This document shows, in pieces, positions 24,587 to 36,500 of a stretch of DNA of 64,000 nt (the first letter of the stretch is position 1; the number at the start of each line of letters is the position of its first letter). The stretch is from Symsagittifera roscoffensis (Eukaryota > Xenacoelomorpha > Acoela > Convolutidae). A program made the translations under genes and the position numbers. The notes below the pieces were generated by a model. The model did no database searches. It was not told the origin of the DNA and worked only from the letters and a program-made list of their open reading frames with translations. The DNA is taken from positions 23,071,547 to 23,135,546 of the forward strand of contig NC_087067.1 in assembly GCF_963678635.1 (NCBI RefSeq), read 5' to 3'.

Positions 24587-27500
24587 GAGATTGCTATCTT
24601 CAATTTAAAATTTCTATTCGAGTGCTTAAATGTTACGCAGATTTGACATTAAATAGGAAAACAGGTCTTTAGTATGCTTTCAGACGGCAAGTTGATAGAG
24701 GAATACTTTTTCAGACAAAATTGATTTAATGAATGATAACTAGTATCAGTCAGAGAAAAAGTCAAAAAAGAAAATTTTCTGCTGACAACTTAATTTGAAG
24801 TTGAAATTGTCGATGATATCTGTTTTCTGTCATTTGGTTGCAATATTGCAGACTGGTGTTTATTCGTGTGATGATGATTGTGATGTTGATTGCATATGCA
24901 GTTCCAATTCTGTTACTAAATTCCCGGGAGACTAAAATCTGATAATTCAACCGACCACCGACCGGCTATGCTCAATAGCGCAAATGCCTCAAAAAGCGAG
25001 CAGCCAGTTAGAAGATACAAATTTGCCCCCATACTGTCCCGGCCGGTCTAAATTCACCGCCGGAATTTTCCCCTCAATTTGAGATTACATGAAGTAAGGT
25101 TGAAGTTACTTTTGAATAAGTAATGCTACTATGTATGAGAGAAGAAAAATAAAAGAAAGAAGCGTCTTATTTATAGGTGAAAATTTGCAAGTTTATCTCT
25201 CCTATTTCCATTAATAAACACTATCGTACCCGCGACAATCTTACACTTTATGCTGGTTTTGAGCGCAAAAAGTTCAATTTCATGTGTTTTTTTTTGTTCT
25301 TTCGCGATTGCCGATTTCAACTTGAAGATTTAATTTTGTGGAAAACAACTATGATGAAAATGTGGAATTTTAATCAGCGAAATTAACTTGAGCCAGTCAG
25401 GCGCCTGATAGAAAATTATGAAATGAGAAACAAAAGTGCTCGAGTTTATTTTGTAAGTGCGCTTATTTGGCCTATTTTGACTGATGTGATTTTAAAGAAG
25501 TTACTTGGTCTATTTTTTAAATTATTTTTCTTGTTCTGGCTATTGTTCATTGTCATGTTGGCAACACATGGTTTCAAAACTGTGGTAGCGTGAAGTTTGA
25601 AATTATTTAATATATCGGCTACTCAGCTTGTAAATATAGCTGCGCACGATTAAATTAGCAGAGCTTTAGTGGCGGCATGCCGGCTCCAAAGAATCCAATA
25701 AATAATTACAAATAGAGAGACTATCCATTCCGCTACGCATGTGTGCGCCATTGACCACCGTTGCGAAACATTTTCATGAGATTTGCAACCTGTGATCCAA
25801 AAAATCAAGTCACTTGAATGATTTTGGTGAAATTTCATTAAATTTCATCAGCAGATTTCGAAATTCTCATACTTTGGCTAAAATTCAAGATTGATCAACC
25901 AGTTTTTTTTTGATATTTCTGCTTTGTTTGTGATCAGACGTTGAAAAACTAGCAGGTCTTGATATTAACAAGTACAATTTGCGTAATTGAATTAAGTTAT
26001 TTATTAAGCTTCTGAAGCGTGAAAAAGCAATAAGTCTGAGACAATAGAAGAGGTTGGCCCAAAACTATGAACACGATGTTATATTGACTTGTGGCACTAA
26101 GCAATTTTGCTCTGAAAATCTTTCTATGATGACCATGCATTTGATTGTATTGACGGTTTATATTGACGAAAATGCGAAATCAAGTCAATAAAATCAAGTT
26201 GACGATGCATACAAAACATTGCATTTGTTGATGTGCGCTGAACACGAACTGAAGTTCTTTTGGTTTTTGTTTGTATTTGGTGTTCGTATTTTGTGCGAGA
26301 AAGATTCATGTACGTCAGTAGTTAAACAATGGTTAGTTCGAAGTATCAGATTAATGTTTGCATGCGTTCAAGATTGGTCTGTATAATGCTAGTTTTCATA
26401 TTTTGACTGGGCGAACTTCAATAAAGCTCAATTTGATGCTAGCTGTATTTTGCACGAGGCTTCTCTCGGTGATTTTTCAGGCTAATGTCTTAGAGTTTTT
26501 TCAACTGAGCTCCTATCTTTTAATTACGGAGCTCGAATATTTGTTCTTCTAGGGCTAGATGTTTGTCCAATGGACTCTTTAGTTGCCCAAATCATATGCG
26601 ACGCTTGTTTTTTAATCTTTTTGCTCTTTTTTTTTTGCTTGTGTATGCGGAATGCAACTTGATCTGTTTCAATATTTCTGAGCCTCTTTAGTAAATAAAC
26701 ACTTGGCATTTTCATTGAGGGTTCATTAGCAAATGTGAGTTTTCAGTTATTTTGGTCTTATGATTGTTTCAGGAAATTTCTTCACGCTAAAACAAAAGAG
26801 TTTCCGTTTTTTTAAAATTAAAAAAAAAACTTCCTAAATGGGAAAAACTTAATTTTCATGTGAATTTCAAGTTGTGCACAAGAAAAGATGGAAGTTTGTG
26901 CACAAGATTTAAACATTCTTTTCCAAACAAATGTTGATTGTCCTTTTTGCTAGGTAATCTTTTATTGACTTTAAAGTTATGGTTTTGATAAGAAGCTGAA
27001 AACTACATTTGAGACGAAATGTCAATTGGCAATTGAATTGATAATTTAAATACTTTGAACACACTGCCCACGATAACTTCCCAATAAGTGAAATCACTGA
27101 TAAATTGAATGGAACTTGAGCCATTTGAGTTTTTTTTTCTTCATTCTTATGCCATTTTGAAATCATGATAATTGGAAGGTAATGTTTGTTTTATATATTT
27201 AAAAAATATTTGCTAAATAAAACTACAAATCCCAATGAAAGTATTAAGTTTTAATGGACAAAGTGAGTTTTCGGGTCATTTAGGTCGAGTGATTTTTTCT
27301 GTTTTTTTTTCTTGAAAAAGCATACAAATTTCTTACGTTAATGTTTATGATTTGTCGACTTGACTAGACAAGTTGAGCGCACACTCAAATAGCCAAAGTG
27401 AAATTAGTGCGAGAACAGATGATTGATTTAATGTTCAGAAGTAGATTTGAATTTAAAGCGAAATGATCAATAAATTTAGATCGATTTTTCTCTAAATGGG

Positions 27501-30500
27501 TTAGCTTTATCAAAAGCGTTTTCATTCACAAATTTTTCGGGAGATTCAAGATTTTTGAGGCGATAATTTTTCCCTAAAAGTCAAAAGATGGAATACTTCA
27601 AAATCAGTAAGCCTTAAGCATCAGTTAATTCTAGATTTCCTAGTTGATTAACATTGTTTTTTGACTATGTAAAAAAGATTCTTCTTTCTTCGTAAATAGG
27701 TCTTAATAATAAGCCATCATCTAAAGTTGAAGCTGTTATCGTCCTTTTTTCTAGCCTATTACCCTTTCTTTTTACCCTATCGAGCTTGCGAGCGTTAGTG
27801 TGTTTGTACGAACTTTCTGTTTTTTTTTCTAACCTAACTCAAATAAAAGTGTTCACTAATATGGACATTTCACTGCAACATTGGAAATTGCATAGCATTT
27901 GTTCTCTGCTTTGTTTGTGGCTAGTGCTTGTGATATATTAATTGTTCGTGGCTGAGTTGTTATTATGCGAGACTCATAATCTCTAGTTTGCATGTTCGAA
28001 TGCGAGAAGTGGCCGATTTTTTTTTCTAATTCGAGGCTTATTTCTACTTTTTCTTATTGCACTTTATCGAGCTGTTTTTTGTCCTATTCTCGCTAGTGTT
28101 TGCGAAGCGCAGCTTCTTTCCTGCTTTTTTTTTACTTTTAGCCATTTGGTTCTACAATGATTTTCTTTCTGAGTATTTGTTACCACCACTTAAGGAATTG
28201 AGACTGAACCATGTTGACTAGCTCAAAGAAAGCTAGTAGAGGGTTAAGTGTGGTACCATTTTAAAGCACTTTCAGAGCTACTTAAGACTGAGTTTGAGCT
28301 TGATTTAGTTTTGATTCAAATTTTTTTGATTTTTACCAAATTCAATAGCTCTTCACAAAACCATCCGAAGTGAAATAAAGAAAAATCAAAATTAATTTTT
28401 TCTTAGCTCAACAACCGTTTATCCTCTACTTCCACAACAATCGTCTATCCTTGTTATTGTTTCGACCACAATCAGGGTTGGGAAAAATAACTTTGGCCAG
28501 GGTATTTTTTCTCGAAAAATCAGCTGCCAAATATCACATCGGGTCAAAGGATGTATACTTTTAAAGCCTTTTCTCTCGTATTCTGAATTCGAACATTTTT
28601 CCCAAAATTTTTTCACGGTATCGAGAAAAACTGGTCAAGCTTTTTTCGCTCTTCAGACATTTCAACAGGGATTGAAAATGTAATTCAATAAATACTCTCT
28701 TCCATTTACAACCAATTAGCTTTACCAAGAAAATAGCACCAATTTATTTAATGGAAGTTTTTGTTGCATCAATTACCTTGATGCAATATTTTGCGCTACT
28801 TCCAAGAATCTGGCTTATCTTCTTGTAGGCGCAGCTTTTTCAATTCAAGTTTTCAAAAACATCGATACCCTGTTCAGCTTTGCTCATCAAAAACGTCAGT
28901 TCAATAACTATACGAACAGTGGTTAGAGGAGAGTTATTGTTCGTTGTCACTGCTTCCGTTTAGCGAAGTTAATTAGTCGCTCAAATTTCTGGAAAATTTA
29001 TCTTGTAGCAAGCTTTTTTGGTTACGTCTAGGCTCGAAAAGCAATCGCATTCGGATTCTAGATTATCTTGTGTTTACCTACGCGATGCTGATAACTATCT
29101 CAAATACTGCCATGGAAGGGTTGTCTTCTAATGGACACTGAGTAAATACCAAATTCCGTTTCACCGATTAAACTGCCAGTTTTTATATTTGAACAGGACA
29201 GACTGAGTAGATTGATAATGTGCCTTAAAACGGCCTCTCAAATAAAGCCCGTACCTAAACGAGTCTAATCTAATCATTTGTGATTTCAATCAATATTTTC
29301 TGAGGCTGATCATGGTGCTAATATAGGTGCTGTATGTAATGTTTTGTACTGTGTTTAAACAAGGTATTATTCTATAAATATGCTATGATGGTTAGCTGGT
29401 CGAAGAATCGAATAGCTGTATACACAGGTTTCTTGAAGTAATCGATCATTGATAGCAAAATAGTTTTGATGTGCTTCTTCGAAAAAATTAATAGAGACGA
29501 TAATCAGGTTTTTTTAATATTAAGGAAGTTTTTTTAAATATTACATCTTGAGGGAGGTTAATACTTTATTTTGAATTTCAGGTTAATTTTCTTAAATTAA
29601 CTGGCTGAAAAGGGTATCTTTAATTTTACTCTTTTAGATATGTATGTAAGCAATTTATGCGCTATTTCAGCTGCCCGCCAATCCAAATCTTCAGAGATCT
29701 CTAATCAATGCTTCCTCCTCCTCGTCCCTATCCTCCCCCCTCTCCTCCCCCTCAACCCCCCTCCTAGTATACGCTGCGAACCAGCCCCACCTGCAACCAA
29801 TGCTGACAGCTAATAATATACACCACTACTTAAATCAGTACTTCCGATACTACTGACTAGCACTGGTTATAAAGAAAAGAATTATTATAATAGTAGTTAA
29901 AATTAATAGTGGAGGCGGGCGGGCGACGATGGCTGGGGTGGGTTTGGGGGGTTGGAGTGTTTTAGGGACTTGGACGTGAGTTTGGGCATTGGAAAAAGAT
30001 TCACGAGGGAGCTGTTTAAATTTTCCTGTGAGTAGTTTTCCTGGAAAATTGATCGGGACTTGTAGGTATCTCACGTTTAAAAACTTGTCTGGAAAATCAG
30101 AACGATTGGCTCTTTAATGCGTTTAGACAAAACTCTGTTTTGATTTAAAACAAATGTTCATTTCATGTTTGGAAAGCATTAGACGCTCTAACAACCTTTT
30201 ACCAACTATTTATCATAGAAAATGGCAAGTTGATCATAACTGATTTTACTTCAAATGAGTAATTAGCATATCTTCATAAAACCCAAATTCAAAGCTCAAA
30301 CACAAATTTTTGATGTTTTCCTGCCATGTTTTTTTCTGATTTTCGTGGACGAAATTAATTTCATAAAATATTCGAGTTTCGAAGTCTTGGAAAAGCCATA
30401 TTTGAAAAAAATTAAATGGTGCATTTTTTGTCCAAATGATCTGAACTTCGTAAAAGCTCATTTGAAGGAATAAATCAGGTAGTAATTTTTGCAACAGCCT

Positions 30501-33500
30501 ATAGAATACATGCGTACCATTTTGAGTGGTTCATTTGACATTGCTGTTCTGTTCCCCAAATACACGTCGTACTGTTTGTTTGTTTGTCGATTAATTAATG
30601 ATGAGTTAATTAATTAATTAATGCTAATTGATGCTTTCTATTGACTTCAATTGATAGTGAGACGCTGCTTAGACGGGCTAAACTGTCATTGAGCAGAAAA
30701 TTGACTTGGGAAAGGAAAAAATGATTTTAAATTTTTCAAACTCAAAGGATCGAAAGTTTCATCAGTGGTAGCTGGGCCAAAAATTTCGATAAATTTTCGG
30801 GGAAAATATTTGAAATTTATTACCAAAAAAGACACGTAAATTATTTTACTGCATTTTATAAAATTTATTTTAGATAGCACACCAGTTGTTTTTCGAACTT
30901 CTTTTAGAGGATTGCTCAATGACTGTACGCCTTAGAACATGCAGACCCGAATAAACAATGACCCTGTCGCACCTTTCTGGGTCAGGATTTGTGGTTCTAA
31001 ATTGAAAAGGAAGACAATGAATTGAAATGGGGTTAAATGTCTCGTATCTTACGTATCGTATCTTCCGTTGTTCGCTCATTTTTATCTGATTTTATCCTGA
31101 TACTGCTATTGAACTTGAATTCAGCTACAGTCAAATAGTCATCCAGCTCAAATCCCAGTCTTGTGTTTCTTTTTTATTGTTTGCCCCTCTTAGAACAATT
31201 GCACACGTTTTTAAAGCACAACTAGAATGGAAATAGCCGAGGACTTGATACTTATTTAAAATTTTTTAAAAAAATTATTCAAATTGTCTCAAAATATTTT
31301 GAGTGTTAATGATTGAAGTGAAGACCCCTTATGTAGGTCGTAGTGTTTTTTTTTTCGTTTTTTTTTCAGGAAAAAGTGGTCAAAGTTGTTCATCTTCAAA
31401 TTCATTTTTTGCAGTTTGACTTTGATTTCTATTTAATTTCACCTCAAATTCATTTACTGAATGGAATCCAAAAAAGGCCATCAATTAGCAAAATAAGTAT
31501 AGCAAATAAGGTGAGAATAAGTAGGTTTTAATTTTCAGACTTTCCGGAATAAACATAACTGATTTAACGAGTTTTCTCGGAAAGATTTCGTTCCATCGGA
31601 AAAATAAGCTATCTTGAATATTTTTTAATCGAAATATCTTTAGGGCATCTTTTCGGATTCTTTGACACTTCAATCTAACAGTTTGTTGACAGGGTTTGTT
31701 TATTTTTGAACCTTGAAGTTCGAGGTGTGCTTTAAAAAGGTGAAATGTTATCCTTCGCTTTGACCACATGCTAAATCGTAATTGTGTAACAAATGCTGTT
31801 AGATCATACTACTTTATTTAAAATGACGCATAACGATGCTGATACTCGTGTGAAAATATTTCGGATGAGGATTAACGCGTGATCTGCTCTGAGCGGGATT
31901 CGAACTCCATGTCTGTCGGCTACTGTTTTTATAACTGATTTGAAAACCACGAAATCAGAGATTGTTTGAAAACACTAAAACGAATTGATCATAAATTGAA
32001 ATGAAAAAACTTCATAAAATGAAAGGTTAATGTCATTTTATTAACTAAGGGTGTTTTCATATACCAAGAACGTGAAAATTGAATTAAAGTAAGATTGAAA
32101 AGTGAGCTCTAGCATGCATCTTTTTCATTGAACTAAAATCAAAATGAACTCATTGCCAATTCAGAAATTAACCTAACTCTACAAAATCCATTTGCTTGCA
32201 TCTAAAACCAAACTATATGTGTGCTGAATCGCTGAAATGGTATCAAAAAATACAGGAAAAATGGCGAGATCAAAGAACAGAGAACTGGAGATTCGGAGAA
32301 TCATCTTGATCTGGTCTTGAAGTAGTATCATAAAGTGAAAAAAAAAATAGATATGAAACCGGAAGTTATCTTGCTGATTTAAATTATATCCCGACAAAAC
32401 GAATAAAACTTGGAATTTATAATGAGCTTACTGAAATCAGGGTGAATTTACACGAAAAAGCTGAAGACAAATCTTGCGTAGAATTTAACCAGCATTAATA
32501 TGGTGCAATTTGTTTTGCGAAATTCGAGCCCAAAATTTTAACCAAAAATGATTATTTTAGGCATTTTTAGTCAATCAAAAATTTAGCCAAAACTATTGAT
32601 TCATTTGCTGACAAAAATATGATATCATAGTCTTATAAAACAAAATTTAAGAAGGGTATGATCTCAAATTTGTGTAGATATATTTTCGTTTCATAGCCAA
32701 AAAATTAATTTTTACTATATAAAATGTGCTCACTAAATAATTCAAACTCAAATGAAAAAAATTTAAAAAACTTGTTTTGAAAACTTTTTTAAACGCCAGG
32801 AATTGAACAGATAATTTCGGCCTATTTTTTACTGCAGTTTTAAAAATCAATATTGTTTGATCTAATAGTATGGTCTAATGGTTTGAAAAATAGTAGGATC
32901 TGTTTCGCAAAACTAATTGTTTTGGCGTAGAAATGTCAAAAAAGATAGTTTTTGGTTTTAAGTTTTGGGTTCGAATTTTAATTTGAACATGTATTTTAAA
33001 AAGCGCGTTTAAAGTTTCCAGTGTTCGTATTGTCCGGATAATTTAAATCAGCACTGTACTTAAAAGATAAATACCTGTAAGAAAGCTGCAACATCTGCTA
33101 CTAAATTCAAAAACTCAATTACGTCTACTATTGTGACTTTCGATCTAGAGTGAAAGCTCAAGACTTCTGTTTGGTTTGAATACTAAGTGATAAAAGTTTT
33201 AGGGTCGAATTTGAAAAATAAATCGGCGCTAATATCCATAATCAAATCGAGAGTGGAAAGAGAAATGATGCGCTAATTCAAAACCTTTGATATAGAAAAA
33301 TTGGCGATCATTCAAAAACAGTCTAGCTCAAAGAGGCAGAAAAGATTTCATTTGTCTTGAGTAAAATGAATTTTTGTTTATTCAGGTCATGTGATCGTTT
33401 TTTGATTTAAAGGCAGATCTGAGCTCTTTGGTTTTTGAATTCTTCTTTGAGCATTTAGATCGTGTTGTTTTCATGTAACGACGTGTATGTCAACTCGATT

Positions 33501-36500
33501 TGACTCAAGCAGTCTATTCTGCGTTTTTGTTTGAAATGAATTTTTTATACGAATCATCAATTTTCAAAATTATGCGTGGCTGGGGGAGGTTCTATGGTTG
33601 GTCAATTAAGAGGGGAGGAGAGGGGTAGAGATTGTACGGTTGATCCCAATTTTGTTTCGACTAGATTTTTGTTGTCAGAATTCCTAGCTGAAAATAAAAA
33701 CCTTCAAATTTGTGGACTTGTTCTATAAAATTGCTTTCGAATTAGTTGCGCTGAACTTTAAACATTTTTTTTAATTAGAGGAGCTAGCTAAATTGACAAA
33801 AAAATTTTCCAGAAATTAGCAAATCTTAGCCACAAATTTTTTGATGCATAGTATTGAATTAAAAGTTATGAGAGTCACAGAAAAATTGGAAGAATGTTTC
33901 TGGTTAAGTTAACGCTCTCAGTTTGTTGTTCCGACCACTTTAAGCGGGGACAAAAGTTGTGTGCGGTTGTATTTCACTTTTTTCATTGAAAATCAGGTAT
34001 CACAAATAATCATACGAATGGATGAAATGCTGTATCATATTAAATTCCTTCCAGTCCGCAATTCGAACGGCAATAAAAAAATTCAGAAATCTTTTCTGAT
34101 TGTTGAGAAAAATTGATTTGAAATTTTTGCTTTCTCGATCGAGGAAAGCGAGCGAGTAAAGATTGTCATGTAAAAATTGGTTCTTTAAGCTTTAAAAACC
34201 TGTTTACCAAAAAAAACGAGTTATTGAAAATTAATGTAGCTCTTCCCTGCCTTTAAAAAAAGAAAGCTGACTGAATTTGAAAAAAAAATGAGAATTTGTA
34301 ACTGTGGTTGGAACTTAGTGTTATTTTGACAGCAACCGGGTTGTCGTGGTCTTAAATATAATCATAGACAATAGTAACAGTTGAGCACTACAGCTGAAAA
34401 AAAATCTTTTTTGTCATTGCTCAGAATTGCATATATTGAAAAAAAATATTGTTTGTTTTCTCGACTTAAATGTTTTTGTAGGTTCACTTTTTAGCAGCAT
34501 TTGACTAAGTTAAATATAGTTTCCATTGATACGATTCTACTGCTTTCTTTTTTGGAAATTGCGGTGATTGATTTTGTTCGGATAGTTTTCATCTTCGTCG
34601 TTTTTTAAGTGTCAATGAACGAAACAAAGACATTGTTGTAGGTATTTTTTTAAAGAAAGACTAACTCCACTCTCGAACTTCAAAAGTGTGAAGGTAACGA
34701 AAAATGTGATCGAAATCTAGTTAAGAAAGTGGATTTTAAATTTCAGATTTCCCTGCGGAATAAAAACAAACAATTAATCGGTTTTTCTGCAATTGGGTCA
34801 GTTTTTATCGAAAAAGTCGATCACAATTATTCCCTGAAATTTGAAGAATTTTAAGCGTATATATTTTTTTCTTTGAAATTCGAAAGTTGAAGTTTTACCA
34901 AAAAACCACATTTATTTTTCTGTTTCCTCGCGTTGATTTTGACACTTTTCCAACTATATGTTGGCTATGTTTTGATTCTGTCGTTTGAATAATTTATTAT
35001 TTGTTGGTAGGAAGTTTGGTGTTATGGCAGAAGTTATTGACCGGGTTGTTTTGCAAATGTACTTTTCCTGGAATAGTATTTTTTTCTAAGTTTAATGTTT
35101 TTATTACAGGTGATGCGATACTCGGCTTTCCATCTGTTACTCGGCTAGTCATGTTTAGTAACTTAATTTCAACCGTCTGTTTGCTATGTTCTGTGAAAAA
35201 CTGAGTTGTAATATCCTGTTTAGCGTGTAAATTTTCTGATTCAATTTTGTTGATAATTTTTGAATAACGCATAAAGACAGGTACCACTGAGCGGCATATT
35301 GTGCTAACATTTAAACATAGAAGTACAATTTTTTGTTGATTTTACCACTTCTTTTTTCTAGTTGTCATAGTATCTTGATTGACCCAGAAACAGCTCATTA
35401 AGTTGACAAACCACTGAACTTCTGAAAATCATATGGTTTTAGAAGATACTATTTTAAAGTTTTAATGATGTTTTCGAAATTTTAAAATTTGCAATGAAAA
35501 GCTGTTAAATTTTGAAATTGATGGTTGAGCACCGGAGTAAAACAACATAAATTGACACTGAAAATGGGCACAAACCATTTCATGCTGAGTATTATGTATT
35601 ATAAAGTTATAATTTCAAAACTATTTCTAACCTAGTGAGAAAAGACCCGTGATTGTAAGATAGAAGTAATTTGATCATTTTCTTGAAAGTGGTCACGAAT
35701 GTTCACAGATACGGGATGGTCTTAATCCAACTGAGAGCAATCACTTGATCTGTTTTAGCAGTCCCAAATGTCAGCAGCAGTTATGGGCTCTGCCTCGAAC
35801 CACCCAGGGTCCCAAACATCGCAAGATCTAGCACAAGCCCAAATGCTAGCTCTGGCACAAGCTTCAAACAAAGACAACACTCAGCAAAATTCTCTCCATG
35901 GATCTAACTCGACTTCAACTATTTCTCAAAATACATCCGCAGCCAACACTTTGATGCAGCAAAACGCACAACTCAAAGCATTAGGACTCATTCCCCAAGG
36001 AAGCGATGTTCCGGGACTCGGAGGAGCGTCATCGGCAGGGGATCCGAATGCAGGAGGAGGTGGAACTGCCGGGTTGCTGGCGGCGTTAGCTGCTTCTCAG
36101 CAGCAGCAACAGCTAGCAGCGTTGTCGGCAGCAGCGGCACAACAAGGATACCAATTTGGAGGTGGCGCGGGATTGCCTTACCAGACGTTTCCGACAGGAC
36201 TTGACATCGTGAGTTTGGTTATAGTGGTGGCGATGATTGTAATCAATTGAAAAAAAAACACAATTTTGAATTTTCCAAAGTGTTATAGAATTTCCTGAAT
36301 GTTTTTTGCATAATTTGACTATTTGTGTCAGTTCCAGCAAGCTGCCCTCCAACAACAGCAGCAACAACACCACCAGCACCAGCAGCAACAACTCTTAGCT
36401 GCCGCACAGCTATCAGCCATGGGGGCACACTATCCCCACCACACGCAACAACATCACTCGGGAGGCGGAAACGCCGCCGCCGACTTAGCCGCGCTGCTCT

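Larger units (their letters stand above)
16271..35758 (+). other. RAVER intron 7, 19.5 kb
   Basis: By far the longest intron in the gene, and the next candidate exon in the model lies at 35759. It contains SINE-like elements, two MITEs, microsatellites (listed) and at least one good candidate alternative exon (29671-29856). The remaining stretches (about 16271-17690, 18360-19290, 19750-21500, 22370-24540, 24590-27770, 28130-29670, 30080-33920, 34320-35758) are AT-rich with no gene I can support. Confidence 0.75.

Noticed and set aside
27948-28012. Functional tRNA-Met gene
   Set aside because: A and B boxes and an anticodon loop are present, but the acceptor stem does not pair and the block is embedded in a dispersed repeat.
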